From CAWDZK01 sp963726615 (lineage in GTDB: Bacteria > Actinomycetota > Actinomycetes > JACCUZ01), in NCBI GenBank assembly GCA_963726615.1, contig CAVSCX010000011.1:372001-436000 (forward strand): 64,000 nucleotides of DNA. The letters are read 5' to 3'. The translations under genes were made by a program, and so were the position numbers. Positions 45,468 to 54,314 of this stretch are shown here, in pieces. Under the pieces are notes generated by a model that saw only the letters and a list, made by a program, of their open reading frames with translations, was not told the DNA's origin and did no database searches. The stretch's first letter is position 1; each line of letters begins with the position of its first letter.

Positions 45468-47483
45468 ATGACGACGATCGAGGTCACGGGTCCACCTCCC
45501 CGTACCCTGGCAGCTCCGGTCCGGGCACCGGTGTCCACGCGCTTCGCCCGGAAACGACGACTCGTCCGCCTGACGTCGGCGCCGCTGCTCCTGCTGGTGG
45601 GCGTGCTGGCCGAGAACCCTGTCGTCCTGCTCCTGGCGCTGGTGGTGGCCGGAGCCGTGGCACTGCGTCGCTGGATGCCGTGGGACGTCGCCGTTCCGGG
45701 TGCGTTCCTCGGGCTGCTGGCAGCCGCTGTGGTCCTCGGGGTCGGAGGGGGCGCCACCGGGCTCGACCTGCTGGCCCGCCCCTGGGTCGTCGTCGGCGTG
45801 ATGTCCGTCCTCGTCCTCGTCGCCGTGCTGACCTCGTCGGTTCACCCGCCGTCGGCTCGTCGCCCTGTCTTCGGCGGCGTCCGCATGCTGGCGTTCCTCC
45901 CCGCGGGATATGCGCTGGTGACCGGCCTGGCCCAGACCCTCGGCCCGGAGCGGGCCCGGGCCTGGTCGTTCTGGGGCACCGACATGGCCCATCACCTCAG
46001 CATCGTCCGGGACCTCCAGGTGGCCGGGCACGTGGACCTGGCCTCGTCCGGGTATCCCAAGGGCCTGCAGTTCCTGGCTGCGCTGGTAGCCGTCCCCGGG
46101 GCCCCGCTGGACGATCCGGTCCGGCTCCTCGACTACGACCTGCAGCTGTTCGCCGCGCTCATCTGGCTGTCGCTGGCGCTGCTGCTCTGGACCGCTTCGG
46201 CCGTGGCCGTACGGATGGGCGCGAGCCTCGGCCTGCGCAGCGGCGTCCAGGCAGTCGCCGGGCTGGCGGTGGGGATCGTGCTCCTGCTGACCAACTCGTT
46301 CCTCGAGACCTTCCTCTACTCGGGCGGCGCCCAGAGTCTCGTCGCGGTGGTGGCGCTCTGGGCCATCCCTCTTGCCGTGCTGGCCGACCTGCCGGCCGCC
46401 CGTCGCACGGCGGTGCTCGTCACCGGCTCGGCGCTTGTCGCGATGCTGTTGTGCTACCTCTGGCAGGCTCTGGCGCTGGCCCCGGTCCTCGCGCTCGCCG
46501 GGGTACTGGCTCCACGGCTGCCGCGGATCCTGCGGTCCGCTCGCACCCGGCGCGGCCGGCGGACCGCCCTCAGGTACCTGCCGGCGCTGATGGTCGTCAC
46601 TGCCGTCGCGGTCGTGCCCGCCCTGCAGCTGGGACACGGGGGCCTCGCCGCCGCGGCTGGCACCCCGGGGTACATCCCGGGAGGCTCGTCGCCGGTCCTG
46701 GTCATGACCTTGATCGTCGCGGCGACTCTGCTCCCCGGCGCCGCTCGGCGCCACGCCTGGGCACGCCTCATGCTGGGATCGGTGCTCGGCCTGCTCGCAG
46801 CCCTCGCCCTCGTCGTACAGGCTGCGGGGAACGGTCTTGACCTCGAGCAGTACTACCCGCGCAAGCTGCTGTGGTTCCTGCTGCTCTTCCTTGCTCCCGT
46901 CGTCGCCGTGACCGCCACGGAGCTCGCCGGCCGGGTGGCCACCTCGCTGTCGCGTCTGCTCGGAGCCCGGGTGGCGCGGCCGTTCGTGCCCAGGGTGGCG
47001 CTGGCTGCCCTCGCAGGGTTCGTCGTCGTCGTCACCTGGTTGCCGGGGCAGCTGGGAGCGGAAGCCCTCGGAGCGACCCCGCTCCGGACGGGTCCTGCCA
47101 CGGTCACCAAGGCGGACGGGCCCGACGCGGTGCCCAACTGGAGCGCCCAACGGTTCGAGATCGCCGTCCGGACCAGCACCGCTTTCGCACCCGAGACGAC
47201 GATCGTCCCCTACTACGTGGGCAACGTCGCCGGCGCTGACTTCATCGGCACCCGCATCGTCTCCGGCATCCTCACCTTCCTCACCGGCCACCGCGAGATC
47301 GGCGGCGACATCCCCGACCTGTGCGGCACGATCGACACCGCGGCAGGGGACGGCGCGGCAGTCGTGGTCTCGAAGCTGCCAGCGGCCGCCGTGCGCAAGT
47401 CCATGGCCCTGCGTGGATGCGCCGGTCGCGCGGAGGTCGTGCACCTCACCCCTGGTCTCGCCCTGGTCGGCGCCGGCAGCTGA
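45468..47483 (+). CDS. Large polytopic membrane protein of unknown function
   Basis: A 671-residue protein with about 12-14 hydrophobic segments spread through residues 30-525 and a C-terminal extracytoplasmic part (about 530-671). The segment DMAHHLSIVRDLQVAGHVDL then YPKGLQFLAAL recalls the large loops of GT-C glycosyltransferases, but no recognised catalytic motif (no DxD pair after the first helix) is certain. It is not recognised as a known family. It is alone, divergent from pyrR, and convergent with nusB 7 bp away. It may belong to cell-envelope glycan assembly. Confidence 0.85.
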   Translation: MTTIEVTGPPPRTLAAPVRAPVSTRFARKRRLVRLTSAPLLLLVGVLAENPVVLLLALVVAGAVALRRWMPWDVAVPGAFLGLLAAAVVLGVGGGATGLDLLARPWVVVGVMSVLVLVAVLTSSVHPPSARRPVFGGVRMLAFLPAGYALVTGLAQTLGPERARAWSFWGTDMAHHLSIVRDLQVAGHVDLASSGYPKGLQFLAALVAVPGAPLDDPVRLLDYDLQLFAALIWLSLALLLWTASAVAVRMGASLGLRSGVQAVAGLAVGIVLLLTNSFLETFLYSGGAQSLVAVVALWAIPLAVLADLPAARRTAVLVTGSALVAMLLCYLWQALALAPVLALAGVLAPRLPRILRSARTRRGRRTALRYLPALMVVTAVAVVPALQLGHGGLAAAAGTPGYIPGGSSPVLVMTLIVAATLLPGAARRHAWARLMLGSVLGLLAALALVVQAAGNGLDLEQYYPRKLLWFLLLFLAPVVAVTATELAGRVATSLSRLLGARVARPFVPRVALAALAGFVVVVTWLPGQLGAEALGATPLRTGPATVTKADGPDAVPNWSAQRFEIAVRTSTAFAPETTIVPYYVGNVAGADFIGTRIVSGILTFLTGHREIGGDIPDLCGTIDTAAGDGAAVVVSKLPAAAVRKSMALRGCAGRAEVVHLTPGLALVGAGS

Positions 47484-47489
47484 GCCCAG

Positions 47490-47900
47490 TCACCCGCTGA
47501 GCTGGGGCTTGAGCTCGACGATCCGGCCCAGCAGGCCGTTGACGAACCCCGGCGAGTCGTCGGTCGAGAGGGACCGGACCAGCTCGACCGCCTGGTCGAG
47601 GACGACGGCGTCGGGGACGTCGTCGCGCCAGAGCAGCTCGAACGTCCCGAGCCGGAGCACCACCCGGTCGACCGCCGGCATCCGGTCCAGCGTCCAGCCC
47701 TGCGCATAGGTCGCGAGCAGCTCGTCGATCCGCTCGCGGTGCGCCACGACTCCTTCGACGAGCTCGACCGTGAACTCGGCGACCGGTGGGTCGGCTGCGG
47801 CGACGCGGCCGGCGAGGAGCTCGATCGGATCGGTGCCGCGCTGGTCGGCCTCGAACAGCACGTCGACCGCCCGCTTGCGGGCCTTGCTGCGGGCGGACAT
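47490..47900 (-). CDS. nusB: Transcription antitermination factor NusB
   Basis: A 136-residue all-helical protein that with NusE/S10 supports rRNA antitermination. SARSKARKRAVDVLFEADQRG is the typical start. KNAVELVRSLSTDDSPGFVNGLLGRI is the C-terminal core. The ATG at 47900 directly follows the efp stop. It ends the efp-nusB pair and converges with the membrane-protein gene. Confidence 0.95.
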   Translation of the reverse strand: MSARSKARKRAVDVLFEADQRGTDPIELLAGRVAAADPPVAEFTVELVEGVVAHRERIDELLATYAQGWTLDRMPAVDRVVLRLGTFELLWRDDVPDAVVLDQAVELVRSLSTDDSPGFVNGLLGRIVELKPQLSG

Positions 47901-48467
47901 TCAGCTACCGGTGACCCGGCCGAGGTAGCTGCCGTCCCTGGTGTCGACCTTGACCTTCTCCCCGGTGGTGATGAACAGCGGGACGGCGATCTCCGCACCG
48001 GTCTCGAGGGTGGCCGGTTTGGTCCCCCCGGTCGACCGGTCCCCCTGCATGCCCGGCTCGGTGTAGGAGATCGTCAGCTCGACCGCGGCGGGAAGCTCGA
48101 CGTACAGCGGCGTGCCGTCGTGGACGGCCACGACGGCGTCCTGGTTCTCGAGCATGAACTTGGCCATCTCGCCGACGGTCTCGCCCGACACGTGCAACTG
48201 CTCGTAGGACTGGTTGTCCATGAACACGAAGTCCGAGCCCTCCTTGTAGAGGTACTGGAAGTCGCGCTTGTCGACAGTTGCCGTCTCGACCTTCGTGCCG
48301 GCGTTGAACGTCTTGTCGACGACCTTGCCGGACAGGACGTTCTTGAGCTTCGTCCGCACGAACGCGCCGCCCTTGCCGGGCTTGACGTGCTGGAACTCCA
48401 CGACCGACCAGAGCTGGCCGTCGATGTTGAGCACCAATCCGTTCTTCAGGTCGTTCGAGGTCGCCAC
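47901..48467 (-). CDS. efp: Translation elongation factor P
   Basis: Helps ribosomes stalled at polyproline. At 188 residues it is typical. The N-terminal KOW-like domain has QHVKPGKGGAFVRTKLKNV, whose loop lysine is the modification site in the family. Domains II and III (OB folds) end with TREGEKVKVDTRDGSYLGRVTGS-like residues. GTG start at 48467. Between pepP and nusB. Confidence 0.96.
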   Translation of the reverse strand: MATSNDLKNGLVLNIDGQLWSVVEFQHVKPGKGGAFVRTKLKNVLSGKVVDKTFNAGTKVETATVDKRDFQYLYKEGSDFVFMDNQSYEQLHVSGETVGEMAKFMLENQDAVVAVHDGTPLYVELPAAVELTISYTEPGMQGDRSTGGTKPATLETGAEIAVPLFITTGEKVKVDTRDGSYLGRVTGS

Positions 48468-48509
48468 AGGGCTGAGTCCTTCGTCTCGCGTGCGGGTGCT
48501 GCGCCTCGG

Positions 48510-49598
48510 TCAGAGGACGAGCAGGTCCTTCGGTGTGGTCGTGAGCAGCTCGGGTGCGCCCTGCGCCCCGGTGCCGACGACGAGGGTGTCCTCGATGCGG
48601 ACTCCCCCGCGTCCGTCGAGGTAGACCCCCGGCTCGACGGTCACCGGCGTGCGGGCGTGGAGTCTACCCGTCGCGCGGTACCCCACCATCGGAGCCTCGT
48701 GGATCTCCAGCCCCACCCCGTGGCCCAGCCCGTGCGGGAACTGCTCGCCGTAGCCCGCCGCGACCACGACGGCGCGGGCCGCCTCGTCGACGTCGCGGAC
48801 GTCGGCGCCCACGGCCAGCGCGTGCCGACCGGCCCGCTGCGCCTCCCGCACGACCTGGTAGATCTCCGCCTGCCAGGCCGCCGGCTCCGCCCCCACGACG
48901 ACGGTGCGGGTGCAGTCGGCGTGGTAGCCGCGGTAACGAGCGCCGAAGTCGATCTTGAGCAGGTCACCGCGCTCGACCTCGCGGTGGGTGGGCTGGTGGT
49001 GCGGCACCGCGCTGTGCGGCCCCGTGGCCACGATCGTCTCGAAGGCGATGCCGTCCGCGCCGAGCTCGACCATCGCGTTCTCCAGCCGGTGCGCCAGCTC
49101 GCGCTCGGTGACCCCGGGAGCGACCCCACCGAGCGTCTCCGCCAGTGCGCGGTCACCGATCGCGCAGGCCTCGCGGAGCAGGGCCAGCTCGCCGTCGTCC
49201 TTCACCACCCGCAGCTCCTCGACGGCGTGCCCGAGCGGGACCAGGTCCGGCCCGCCGTGCAGCGAGGCGAGATCGGCGTGCGCCTCGACGGTCACGTGGT
49301 GCGCCTCGAACCCCAGCCGCCGGAGCCCGTCGCGGGCGGCTCGCTCCACCAGCGCGGGCGGGCAGTCGCGCGCGAGCAGGACCTCGACACCCGGCGCCTC
49401 GGCCGCGGCCTGCGTCGTGTACCTGCCGTCGGTGGCCAGCAGCTCGCCGGCGGCGGTGACGATGAGCGCGGCGTTGGAGCCGCTGAACCCGGTGAGGTAG
49501 CGGACGTTCACCGGCCGCGTGACAAGTGCCGCCTCGAGGTCCGCCGCGGCCATCAGCTCGCGCAGGGCCAGCCGTCGGCGGTGGTGGGACTCGGACAC
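48510..49598 (-). CDS. pepP: Xaa-Pro aminopeptidase (M24 family)
   Basis: A 362-residue creatinase-fold metallopeptidase that removes N-terminal residues before proline. The N-terminal domain (about 1-130) precedes the catalytic pita-bread domain, with the dimetal ligands in DFGARYRGYHADCTRTV (two Asp), GLGHGVGLEIHEAP (His) and TVEPGVYLDGRGGVRIED (Glu). ATG at 49598. Downstream of aroQ with efp next, a common actinobacterial order. Confidence 0.93.
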   Translation of the reverse strand: MSESHHRRRLALRELMAAADLEAALVTRPVNVRYLTGFSGSNAALIVTAAGELLATDGRYTTQAAAEAPGVEVLLARDCPPALVERAARDGLRRLGFEAHHVTVEAHADLASLHGGPDLVPLGHAVEELRVVKDDGELALLREACAIGDRALAETLGGVAPGVTERELAHRLENAMVELGADGIAFETIVATGPHSAVPHHQPTHREVERGDLLKIDFGARYRGYHADCTRTVVVGAEPAAWQAEIYQVVREAQRAGRHALAVGADVRDVDEAARAVVVAAGYGEQFPHGLGHGVGLEIHEAPMVGYRATGRLHARTPVTVEPGVYLDGRGGVRIEDTLVVGTGAQGAPELLTTTPKDLLVL

Positions 49599-49645
49599 CG
49601 GCCGAACGCTACCGGCCGGCGCCGGAGGTCACCGGCACCAGCCGC

Positions 49646-50083
49646 TCACTGCAGGTCGGCGACAGCTCGCAGGGCGAGCCGGTAGGAGTCCAGCCCGAAG
49701 CCGGTCACCGTGCCGGTCGCCACGCCGGCGACGACCGATGTGTGCCGGAACTCCTCGCGGGCAGCCGGGTTGGTCAGGTGCACCTCGACCAACGGCGCGG
49801 TGCGGGCTGCGCAGGCGTCGCGCAGCGCGTAGGAGTAGTGCGTGAACGCGGCCGGGTTGAGCACGACCGGGGTGGCCGTGTCAGCCGCCTCGTGCAGCCA
49901 GCTGACCAGCTCGGTCTCGTCGTCGGTCTGGCGCACCTCGACGTCCAGGCCCAGCTCGACCGCGGTCGCCGAGACTGCCTCGACCAGCTCGTCGTGGGTT
50001 GCCGAGCCGTACACCTCCGGCTCACGGCTGCCCAGCCGCCCGAGGTTGGGCCCGTTCAGGACGAGGACTCGGCGGGTGCTCAT
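49646..50083 (-). CDS. aroQ: 3-Dehydroquinate dehydratase, type II
   Basis: The third shikimate-pathway step. It has 145 residues. Motifs NGPNLGRLGSREPEVYG (Arg/Tyr site), LNPAAFTHYSYALRDAC and EVHLTNPAAREEFRH are present. ATG at 50083 overlaps the aroB stop (ATGA). It forms the tail of aroC-aroK-aroB-aroQ. Confidence 0.96.
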   Translation of the reverse strand: MSTRRVLVLNGPNLGRLGSREPEVYGSATHDELVEAVSATAVELGLDVEVRQTDDETELVSWLHEAADTATPVVLNPAAFTHYSYALRDACAARTAPLVEVHLTNPAAREEFRHTSVVAGVATGTVTGFGLDSYRLALRAVADLQ

Positions 50084-51159
50084 GTTGCGATCCTCTCGAA
50101 CGCACGGGCCAGCAGCGCGTCGTCGGGTCCCTCCAGGCGGCCGGGACGGCCGATGGCGTCGAGCACGACGAAGCGGAGCGTCGTGCCGCGGGCCTTCTTG
50201 TCGACCCGCATGGCGGCGAGCAGCTCGGGCCACCGGGACCCGTCGTACGACGTGGGCAGCCCGACCGCGGTCAGCGCGGCGCGGTGCCGAGCCACCGCGT
50301 CGTCGTCCAGACGGCCGGCCGCCCGCGCGAGCTCGGCGGCGTACACGAGGCCCACCGCCACCGCCTCCCCGTGCCGCCAGCGGTACCCCTCGGCCTTCTC
50401 CACGGCGTGCCCGAGCGTGTGGCCGTAGTTCAGGACCTCCCGCAGGCCCGCCTCGCGCAGGTCCCGAGTGACGACGTCGGCCTTGACCCGAACCGATCTC
50501 TCGACGAGCTCGCGCAGCGCCGCCGAGCCGGGGTCGAGCGCGCTCCCGCCGGCAGCCTCGAGCAGGTCGAGGATACCGGGGTCTCTGACCAGGCCGGCCT
50601 TCACCACCTCGGCCATGCCGCTCGCGATCTCGGCCCGCGGCAGCGAGGCCAGTGCATCGAGGTCGCAGAGCACGCCGGCCGGCGGGTGGAAGGCCCCCAC
50701 GAGGTTCTTCCCCTCGGCCGTGTTGATGCCGGTCTTGCCGCCGACCGCGGCGTCGACCATGCCCAGCAGGGTCGTGGGGAGCTGGACGACGCGGACGCCG
50801 CGGAGCCAGGTGGCAGCCACGAAACCCGCCAGATCGGTGGCCGCGCCCCCGCCGAGACCAACCACGGCGTCGGACCTGGTGAACGCGTGCCGCCCGAGGA
50901 GCGACCACAGGCCGCCGGCGACCTCGAGCGTCTTGGCCTCCTCGCCGTCCGGCACGGCGGCGAGCACCACCTCGCGGCCGGCACCGGTCAGCGCCCGTTC
51001 GACACCGGCCGCCCGGTCCGCCGTGGCGCGCTGGTGCACGACCAGGACCCGAAGGGCGTCCCCACCGATCAGGCCGGGTAACGCGTCGACGACGCCGCGG
51101 CCGACCACGACCTCGTAGCCGGCCGGTCCTCCGACGGCGATGCGGGTCGGGCCGCTCAC
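50080..51159 (-). CDS. aroB: 3-Dehydroquinate synthase
   Basis: Converts DAHP to 3-dehydroquinate with NAD+ and zinc. It has 359 residues. Motifs VGLGGGAATDLAGFVAATWL, LPTTLLGMVDAAVGGKTGI, and zinc-ligand residues in LNYGHTLGHAVE. GTG at 51159 overlaps the aroK stop. The frame continues upstream only as aroK shadow. Confidence 0.97.
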   Translation of the reverse strand: MSGPTRIAVGGPAGYEVVVGRGVVDALPGLIGGDALRVLVVHQRATADRAAGVERALTGAGREVVLAAVPDGEEAKTLEVAGGLWSLLGRHAFTRSDAVVGLGGGAATDLAGFVAATWLRGVRVVQLPTTLLGMVDAAVGGKTGINTAEGKNLVGAFHPPAGVLCDLDALASLPRAEIASGMAEVVKAGLVRDPGILDLLEAAGGSALDPGSAALRELVERSVRVKADVVTRDLREAGLREVLNYGHTLGHAVEKAEGYRWRHGEAVAVGLVYAAELARAAGRLDDDAVARHRAALTAVGLPTSYDGSRWPELLAAMRVDKKARGTTLRFVVLDAIGRPGRLEGPDDALLARAFERIAT

Positions 51160-51665
51160 AGGCCGGCCCGGCGGATGATCTCCTCGGCGACCTCGTCCGG
51201 GGTCAGGCCGTCGGTGGCCACGGTGACCGAGGCCAGCGACTCGTACACGGGGCGCCGCGCCTCCATCAGCCGGATCCACTGGGCCCGCGGGTTGCCGAGC
51301 AGCAGCGGCCGGTCGCGGTTGAGACCGATCCGCGACGCCGCAGCCTTGATGCCGACGTCGAGGAAGACGACGTCGGCACCGACGCCTGCCAGCAGCTCGC
51401 GCGTACCCGCGTCGAGGACTGCTCCCCCGCCGACCGCGAGGACACCGTCGTGGTCGGCGAGCGCGGACGCGACGGCCTCGCGCTCCAGCTCGCGGAAGTG
51501 CTCCTCCCCGTGCTGGACGAACAGGTCGCCGATCGTGCTCCCGGTCGTGGCCTCGACGTCGGCGTCCGTGTCCCGCGACGACGTGCCGAGCCGGGCCGCC
51601 AGGGCCTGCGCGGTGGCGGACTTGCCGGCCCCCGGCGGCCCGACGAGCACGACCGTGGGCGCCAT
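51156..51665 (-). CDS. aroK: Shikimate kinase
   Basis: Phosphorylates shikimate. The P-loop is VGPPGAGKSATAQAL, the shikimate site DTDADVE, and the Walker-B-like VLAVGGGAVL. It has 169 residues. ATG at 51665 gives TGATG with aroC; a GTG one codon earlier (51668) would make a GTGA overlap and is the alternative. Confidence 0.96.
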   Translation of the reverse strand: MAPTVVLVGPPGAGKSATAQALAARLGTSSRDTDADVEATTGSTIGDLFVQHGEEHFRELEREAVASALADHDGVLAVGGGAVLDAGTRELLAGVGADVVFLDVGIKAAASRIGLNRDRPLLLGNPRAQWIRLMEARRPVYESLASVTVATDGLTPDEVAEEIIRRAGL

Positions 51666-52846
51666 CACCGGACCGTGAGACCCGCGAGGTACCCCGCGGC
51701 GTTGCGCGCGGTCTCGGCCACCGAGTCGCCGCCGAACTTCTCCAGCACGGCGTCGGCGAGGACCAGCGCGACCATGGCCTCGACCACGATGCCGGCCGCG
51801 GGGACGGCGCAGACGTCGCTGCGCTGGTTGATCGCCCGGGCCGGTTCCCCGGAGGCGACGTCGACGGTGTCCAGGGCCCGGGGCACCGTCGAGATCGGCT
51901 TCATGGCCGCCCGCACCCGCACCGGGTCACCGGTGGTCATGCCGCCCTCGACCCCGCCGGCCCGCGCCGTGCGACGGCGCAGCCGACCGTCCTCGCCGCG
52001 CTCGATCTCGTCGTGGGCCTGCGACCCGCGGCGCCGGGCGCTCTCGAAGCCGTCCCCCACGCCGACGCCCTTGATGGCCTGGACGCCCATCAGCGCCGCG
52101 GCGAGCCGCGAGTCCAACCGTCGGTCCCAGTGCACGTGGCTGCCGAGGCCGGGCGGCAGCCCGTAGGCAAGCACCTCGACGACGCCACCGAGGGTGTCGC
52201 CGTCGCGCTGGGCCGCGTCGATCTCGGCCACCATCGCCGCGCTCGCGGCCGGGTCGAGGCAGCGGACCGGGTCAGCGTCGAGCCGCTCCGCGTCGTCCGC
52301 GACCGGGTAGACGCCCTCGGGAGCCTGGACGGCGCCGATCGCGACCACGTGCGACACCAGTCCTGCACCCACGGTCTGGGCGAGCATGGCCTGCGCCAGC
52401 GTCCCGAGGGCGACCCGGGCAGCGGTCTCGCGGGCGCTGGCCCGCTCGAGCACCGGTCGGGCGTCGTCGAAGCCGTACTTCTGCATCCCGGCCAGGTCGG
52501 CGTGGCCCGGTCGTGGCCGCGTCAGCGGAGCGTTGCGCGCCAGCCCGGCCAGGTCGGCGTCCGGCACCGGGTCCGCGCTCATGACCTGCTGCCACTTGGG
52601 CCACTCGGAGTTCCCGATCCGCACCGCCACCGGGCCGCCCTGGGTGCGCCCGTGGCGCACGCCGCCGAGCAGCTCGACCTCGTCCTGCTCGAACGACATC
52701 CGGGCACCCCGGCCGTGCCCGAGCCGGCGCCGCGCCAGAGCGCGGGCCAGGTCGTCGGTCGTGACCTCGACCCCCGCGGGGAGCCCTTCGAGGGTGCCGA
52801 TCAGTGCAGGGCCGTGCGACTCCCCCGCAGTGAGCCAGCGCAGCAT
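51665..52846 (-). CDS. aroC: Chorismate synthase
   Basis: The last shared aromatic step, EPSP to chorismate with reduced FMN. It has 393 residues. The typical start MLRWLTAGESHGPALIG, the RRLGHGRGARMSFEQDEVE segment, and the RASARETAARVALG signature are all present, as is GGMTTGDPVRVRAAMKP. ATG with GGAAGGATCAGCGC in front. It begins the aro operon next to the pilus cluster. Confidence 0.97.
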   Translation of the reverse strand: MLRWLTAGESHGPALIGTLEGLPAGVEVTTDDLARALARRRLGHGRGARMSFEQDEVELLGGVRHGRTQGGPVAVRIGNSEWPKWQQVMSADPVPDADLAGLARNAPLTRPRPGHADLAGMQKYGFDDARPVLERASARETAARVALGTLAQAMLAQTVGAGLVSHVVAIGAVQAPEGVYPVADDAERLDADPVRCLDPAASAAMVAEIDAAQRDGDTLGGVVEVLAYGLPPGLGSHVHWDRRLDSRLAAALMGVQAIKGVGVGDGFESARRRGSQAHDEIERGEDGRLRRRTARAGGVEGGMTTGDPVRVRAAMKPISTVPRALDTVDVASGEPARAINQRSDVCAVPAAGIVVEAMVALVLADAVLEKFGGDSVAETARNAAGYLAGLTVR

Positions 52847-52935
52847 GCGCTGATCCTTCCACGTTGCCCCGGTCGGCTGGACGCGCCGGTGGCCCGCCCG
52901 GACTCCGGGCGGGCCACCGATCGGTCGACCGGGTG

Positions 52936-53616
52936 TCAGGCGATGGTGAGCCGCTTGGTACCCAGGACGTTGAACTTCTCCTCGCCGTACTGGAACGCGT
53001 TGGTCGTGCCGCCGATCAGCACCACCTTGAAGTAGGTGGCGAACACCTCGCCGGCGCGGACGTTGGTGTACGTCGTGCCGTCGACCTTGACTGTGACCGA
53101 GCTGTTGTCCGGGGCAACGCTGACGACCCGGAAGCTGTGCCGGGCCGTCGCGGCGGGCGCCGTCACGGTGCTGCCGGACGTCGACGTGTCGGTCGACCCG
53201 GTGGTCGCACCGGTCGCCGTCGAGCCACCAGTCGTCGTGCCACCAGTCGTCGTACCACCAGTGGTGGTCGTGTCACCCGTGCCCGCGGCGACCTCCTGGA
53301 CCAGAGGGGTGAACGGGTCGGTGCCGAACGTCCGGGCGTTGATCTTGCGCGCGGTGGCAGGGGCCGCCGGCTCGGCAGCGGGTGCCGCCGGCTGCACCGG
53401 CGCTGCGGAGGGCTGGGGCGCCGGTGCCGCCGGGGCGGGGGCGTCCCCGCCGGCGAAGAACAGGAAGTAGCCACCGACCAGGAGCAGGAGGCCCGCCCCG
53501 GCCGCACCCAGCAGGTACACGTTGCGCCGGTTGCTGCCGGGCGTGTCGTCAGGCCCCTGGGCCGGCGCCTCGAGACCGTTGGAGGTCTGGAACGGGATCG
53601 TCGCGGTGTCGCTCAT
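52936..53616 (-). CDS. Membrane-anchored pilus-assembly protein in PilP position (PilP-like, not recognised)
   Basis: A 226-residue protein. The N-terminus has one membrane helix (about residues 32-52), then a Pro/Ala-rich stretch and a Thr/Gly-rich linker (about 120-160). The C-terminal part (about 165-226) is beta-rich (HSFRVVSVAPDNSSVTVKVDG, then VLGTKRLTIA). Similarity to PilP is not established, but the order pilM-pilN-pilO-this gene is that of PilP. As a monoderm has no PilQ secretin, it may be an actinobacterial substitute. ATG at 53616. The Thr/Gly linker is encoded by short imperfect repeats around 53215-53280. Confidence 0.8.
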   Translation of the reverse strand: MSDTATIPFQTSNGLEAPAQGPDDTPGSNRRNVYLLGAAGAGLLLLVGGYFLFFAGGDAPAPAAPAPQPSAAPVQPAAPAAEPAAPATARKINARTFGTDPFTPLVQEVAAGTGDTTTTGGTTTGGTTTGGSTATGATTGSTDTSTSGSTVTAPAATARHSFRVVSVAPDNSSVTVKVDGTTYTNVRAGEVFATYFKVVLIGGTTNAFQYGEEKFNVLGTKRLTIA

Positions 53617-53632
53617 GATGTCTGCTCCGGTC

Positions 53633-54313
53633 TCACTGGGCCGTGGTGGTGGTCGTGGTCGGGGCGACGGCCCCGGTGGCCCCCGCCGCAGCTGCCGCCG
53701 GGGCGGCCGTCTCCGGCGTGGCGACGAAGACCCGGCCGGCGAGCGTGAGCTCGAGGCCGCCCTCGGACGTGCTGCTCGCAGTCGGGTCGCTGCTGCCCTC
53801 AGGAGCCGACAGCGAGAAGCCGGTGACGAGGAATGCCCGCTGCAGCTTCTCCAGGCGGTTGACGAACTGCTCCAGCTCGAAGTAGCTGCCGGCCGCCTTG
53901 ACGTTGAGCGGCACCTGGTAGAGCCCGCCGGCGGTCGGGGCCGCGGTCGTGACCGGGGCACCCGCTGCGACCAGCGCTGACGGGACTGCCGGCGCGAGGC
54001 TGTCGAGGGAGACCCCGGCCTCCTTCGCGGCAACTGTCAGGTTGCGGATGAGGGTCGGCAGCGCCGGGTTCTCCGGGATCTGCATGCGGACCTTGGCCAG
54101 GTTGGCCTTCTGCGCGGGCAGGTCGGCCGACTGGGCCTTCAGCACCTCGAGCTTCTGCACGAGCCGCGCGTTGGCCTGCTCCTGCTTGGTGGTCCGCGCC
54201 GTCAGGTCGGCCGCTTCGCTGCGCTTCGGCGCCACGAGGAGGAACCACGATCCGATCAGGATGGTCGCGACCGTGAGGACCGCGAGGGCGGACCACTTCT
54301 GGGTCGAGGACAT
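53633..54313 (-). CDS. pilO: Type IV pilus inner-membrane protein PilO
   Basis: A 226-residue protein of the PilM-N-O assembly platform. A single membrane helix (about 8-28), a coiled coil (about 35-75, TKQEQANARLVQKLEVLKAQ), and a ferredoxin-like C-terminal fold with GLYQVPLNVKAAGSYFELEQFVNRLEKL. A long Ala/Thr tail ends the protein. ATG at 54313, two nt from the pilN stop. Confidence 0.9.
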   Translation of the reverse strand: MSSTQKWSALAVLTVATILIGSWFLLVAPKRSEAADLTARTTKQEQANARLVQKLEVLKAQSADLPAQKANLAKVRMQIPENPALPTLIRNLTVAAKEAGVSLDSLAPAVPSALVAAGAPVTTAAPTAGGLYQVPLNVKAAGSYFELEQFVNRLEKLQRAFLVTGFSLSAPEGSSDPTASSTSEGGLELTLAGRVFVATPETAAPAAAAAGATGAVAPTTTTTTAQ

Positions 54314-54314
54314 G

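Noticed and set aside
53215..53280. Possible phase-variable microsatellite
   Set aside because: The imperfect repeats are 15 nt and in frame, so length change would not switch the gene off. Treated as a linker within a gene.
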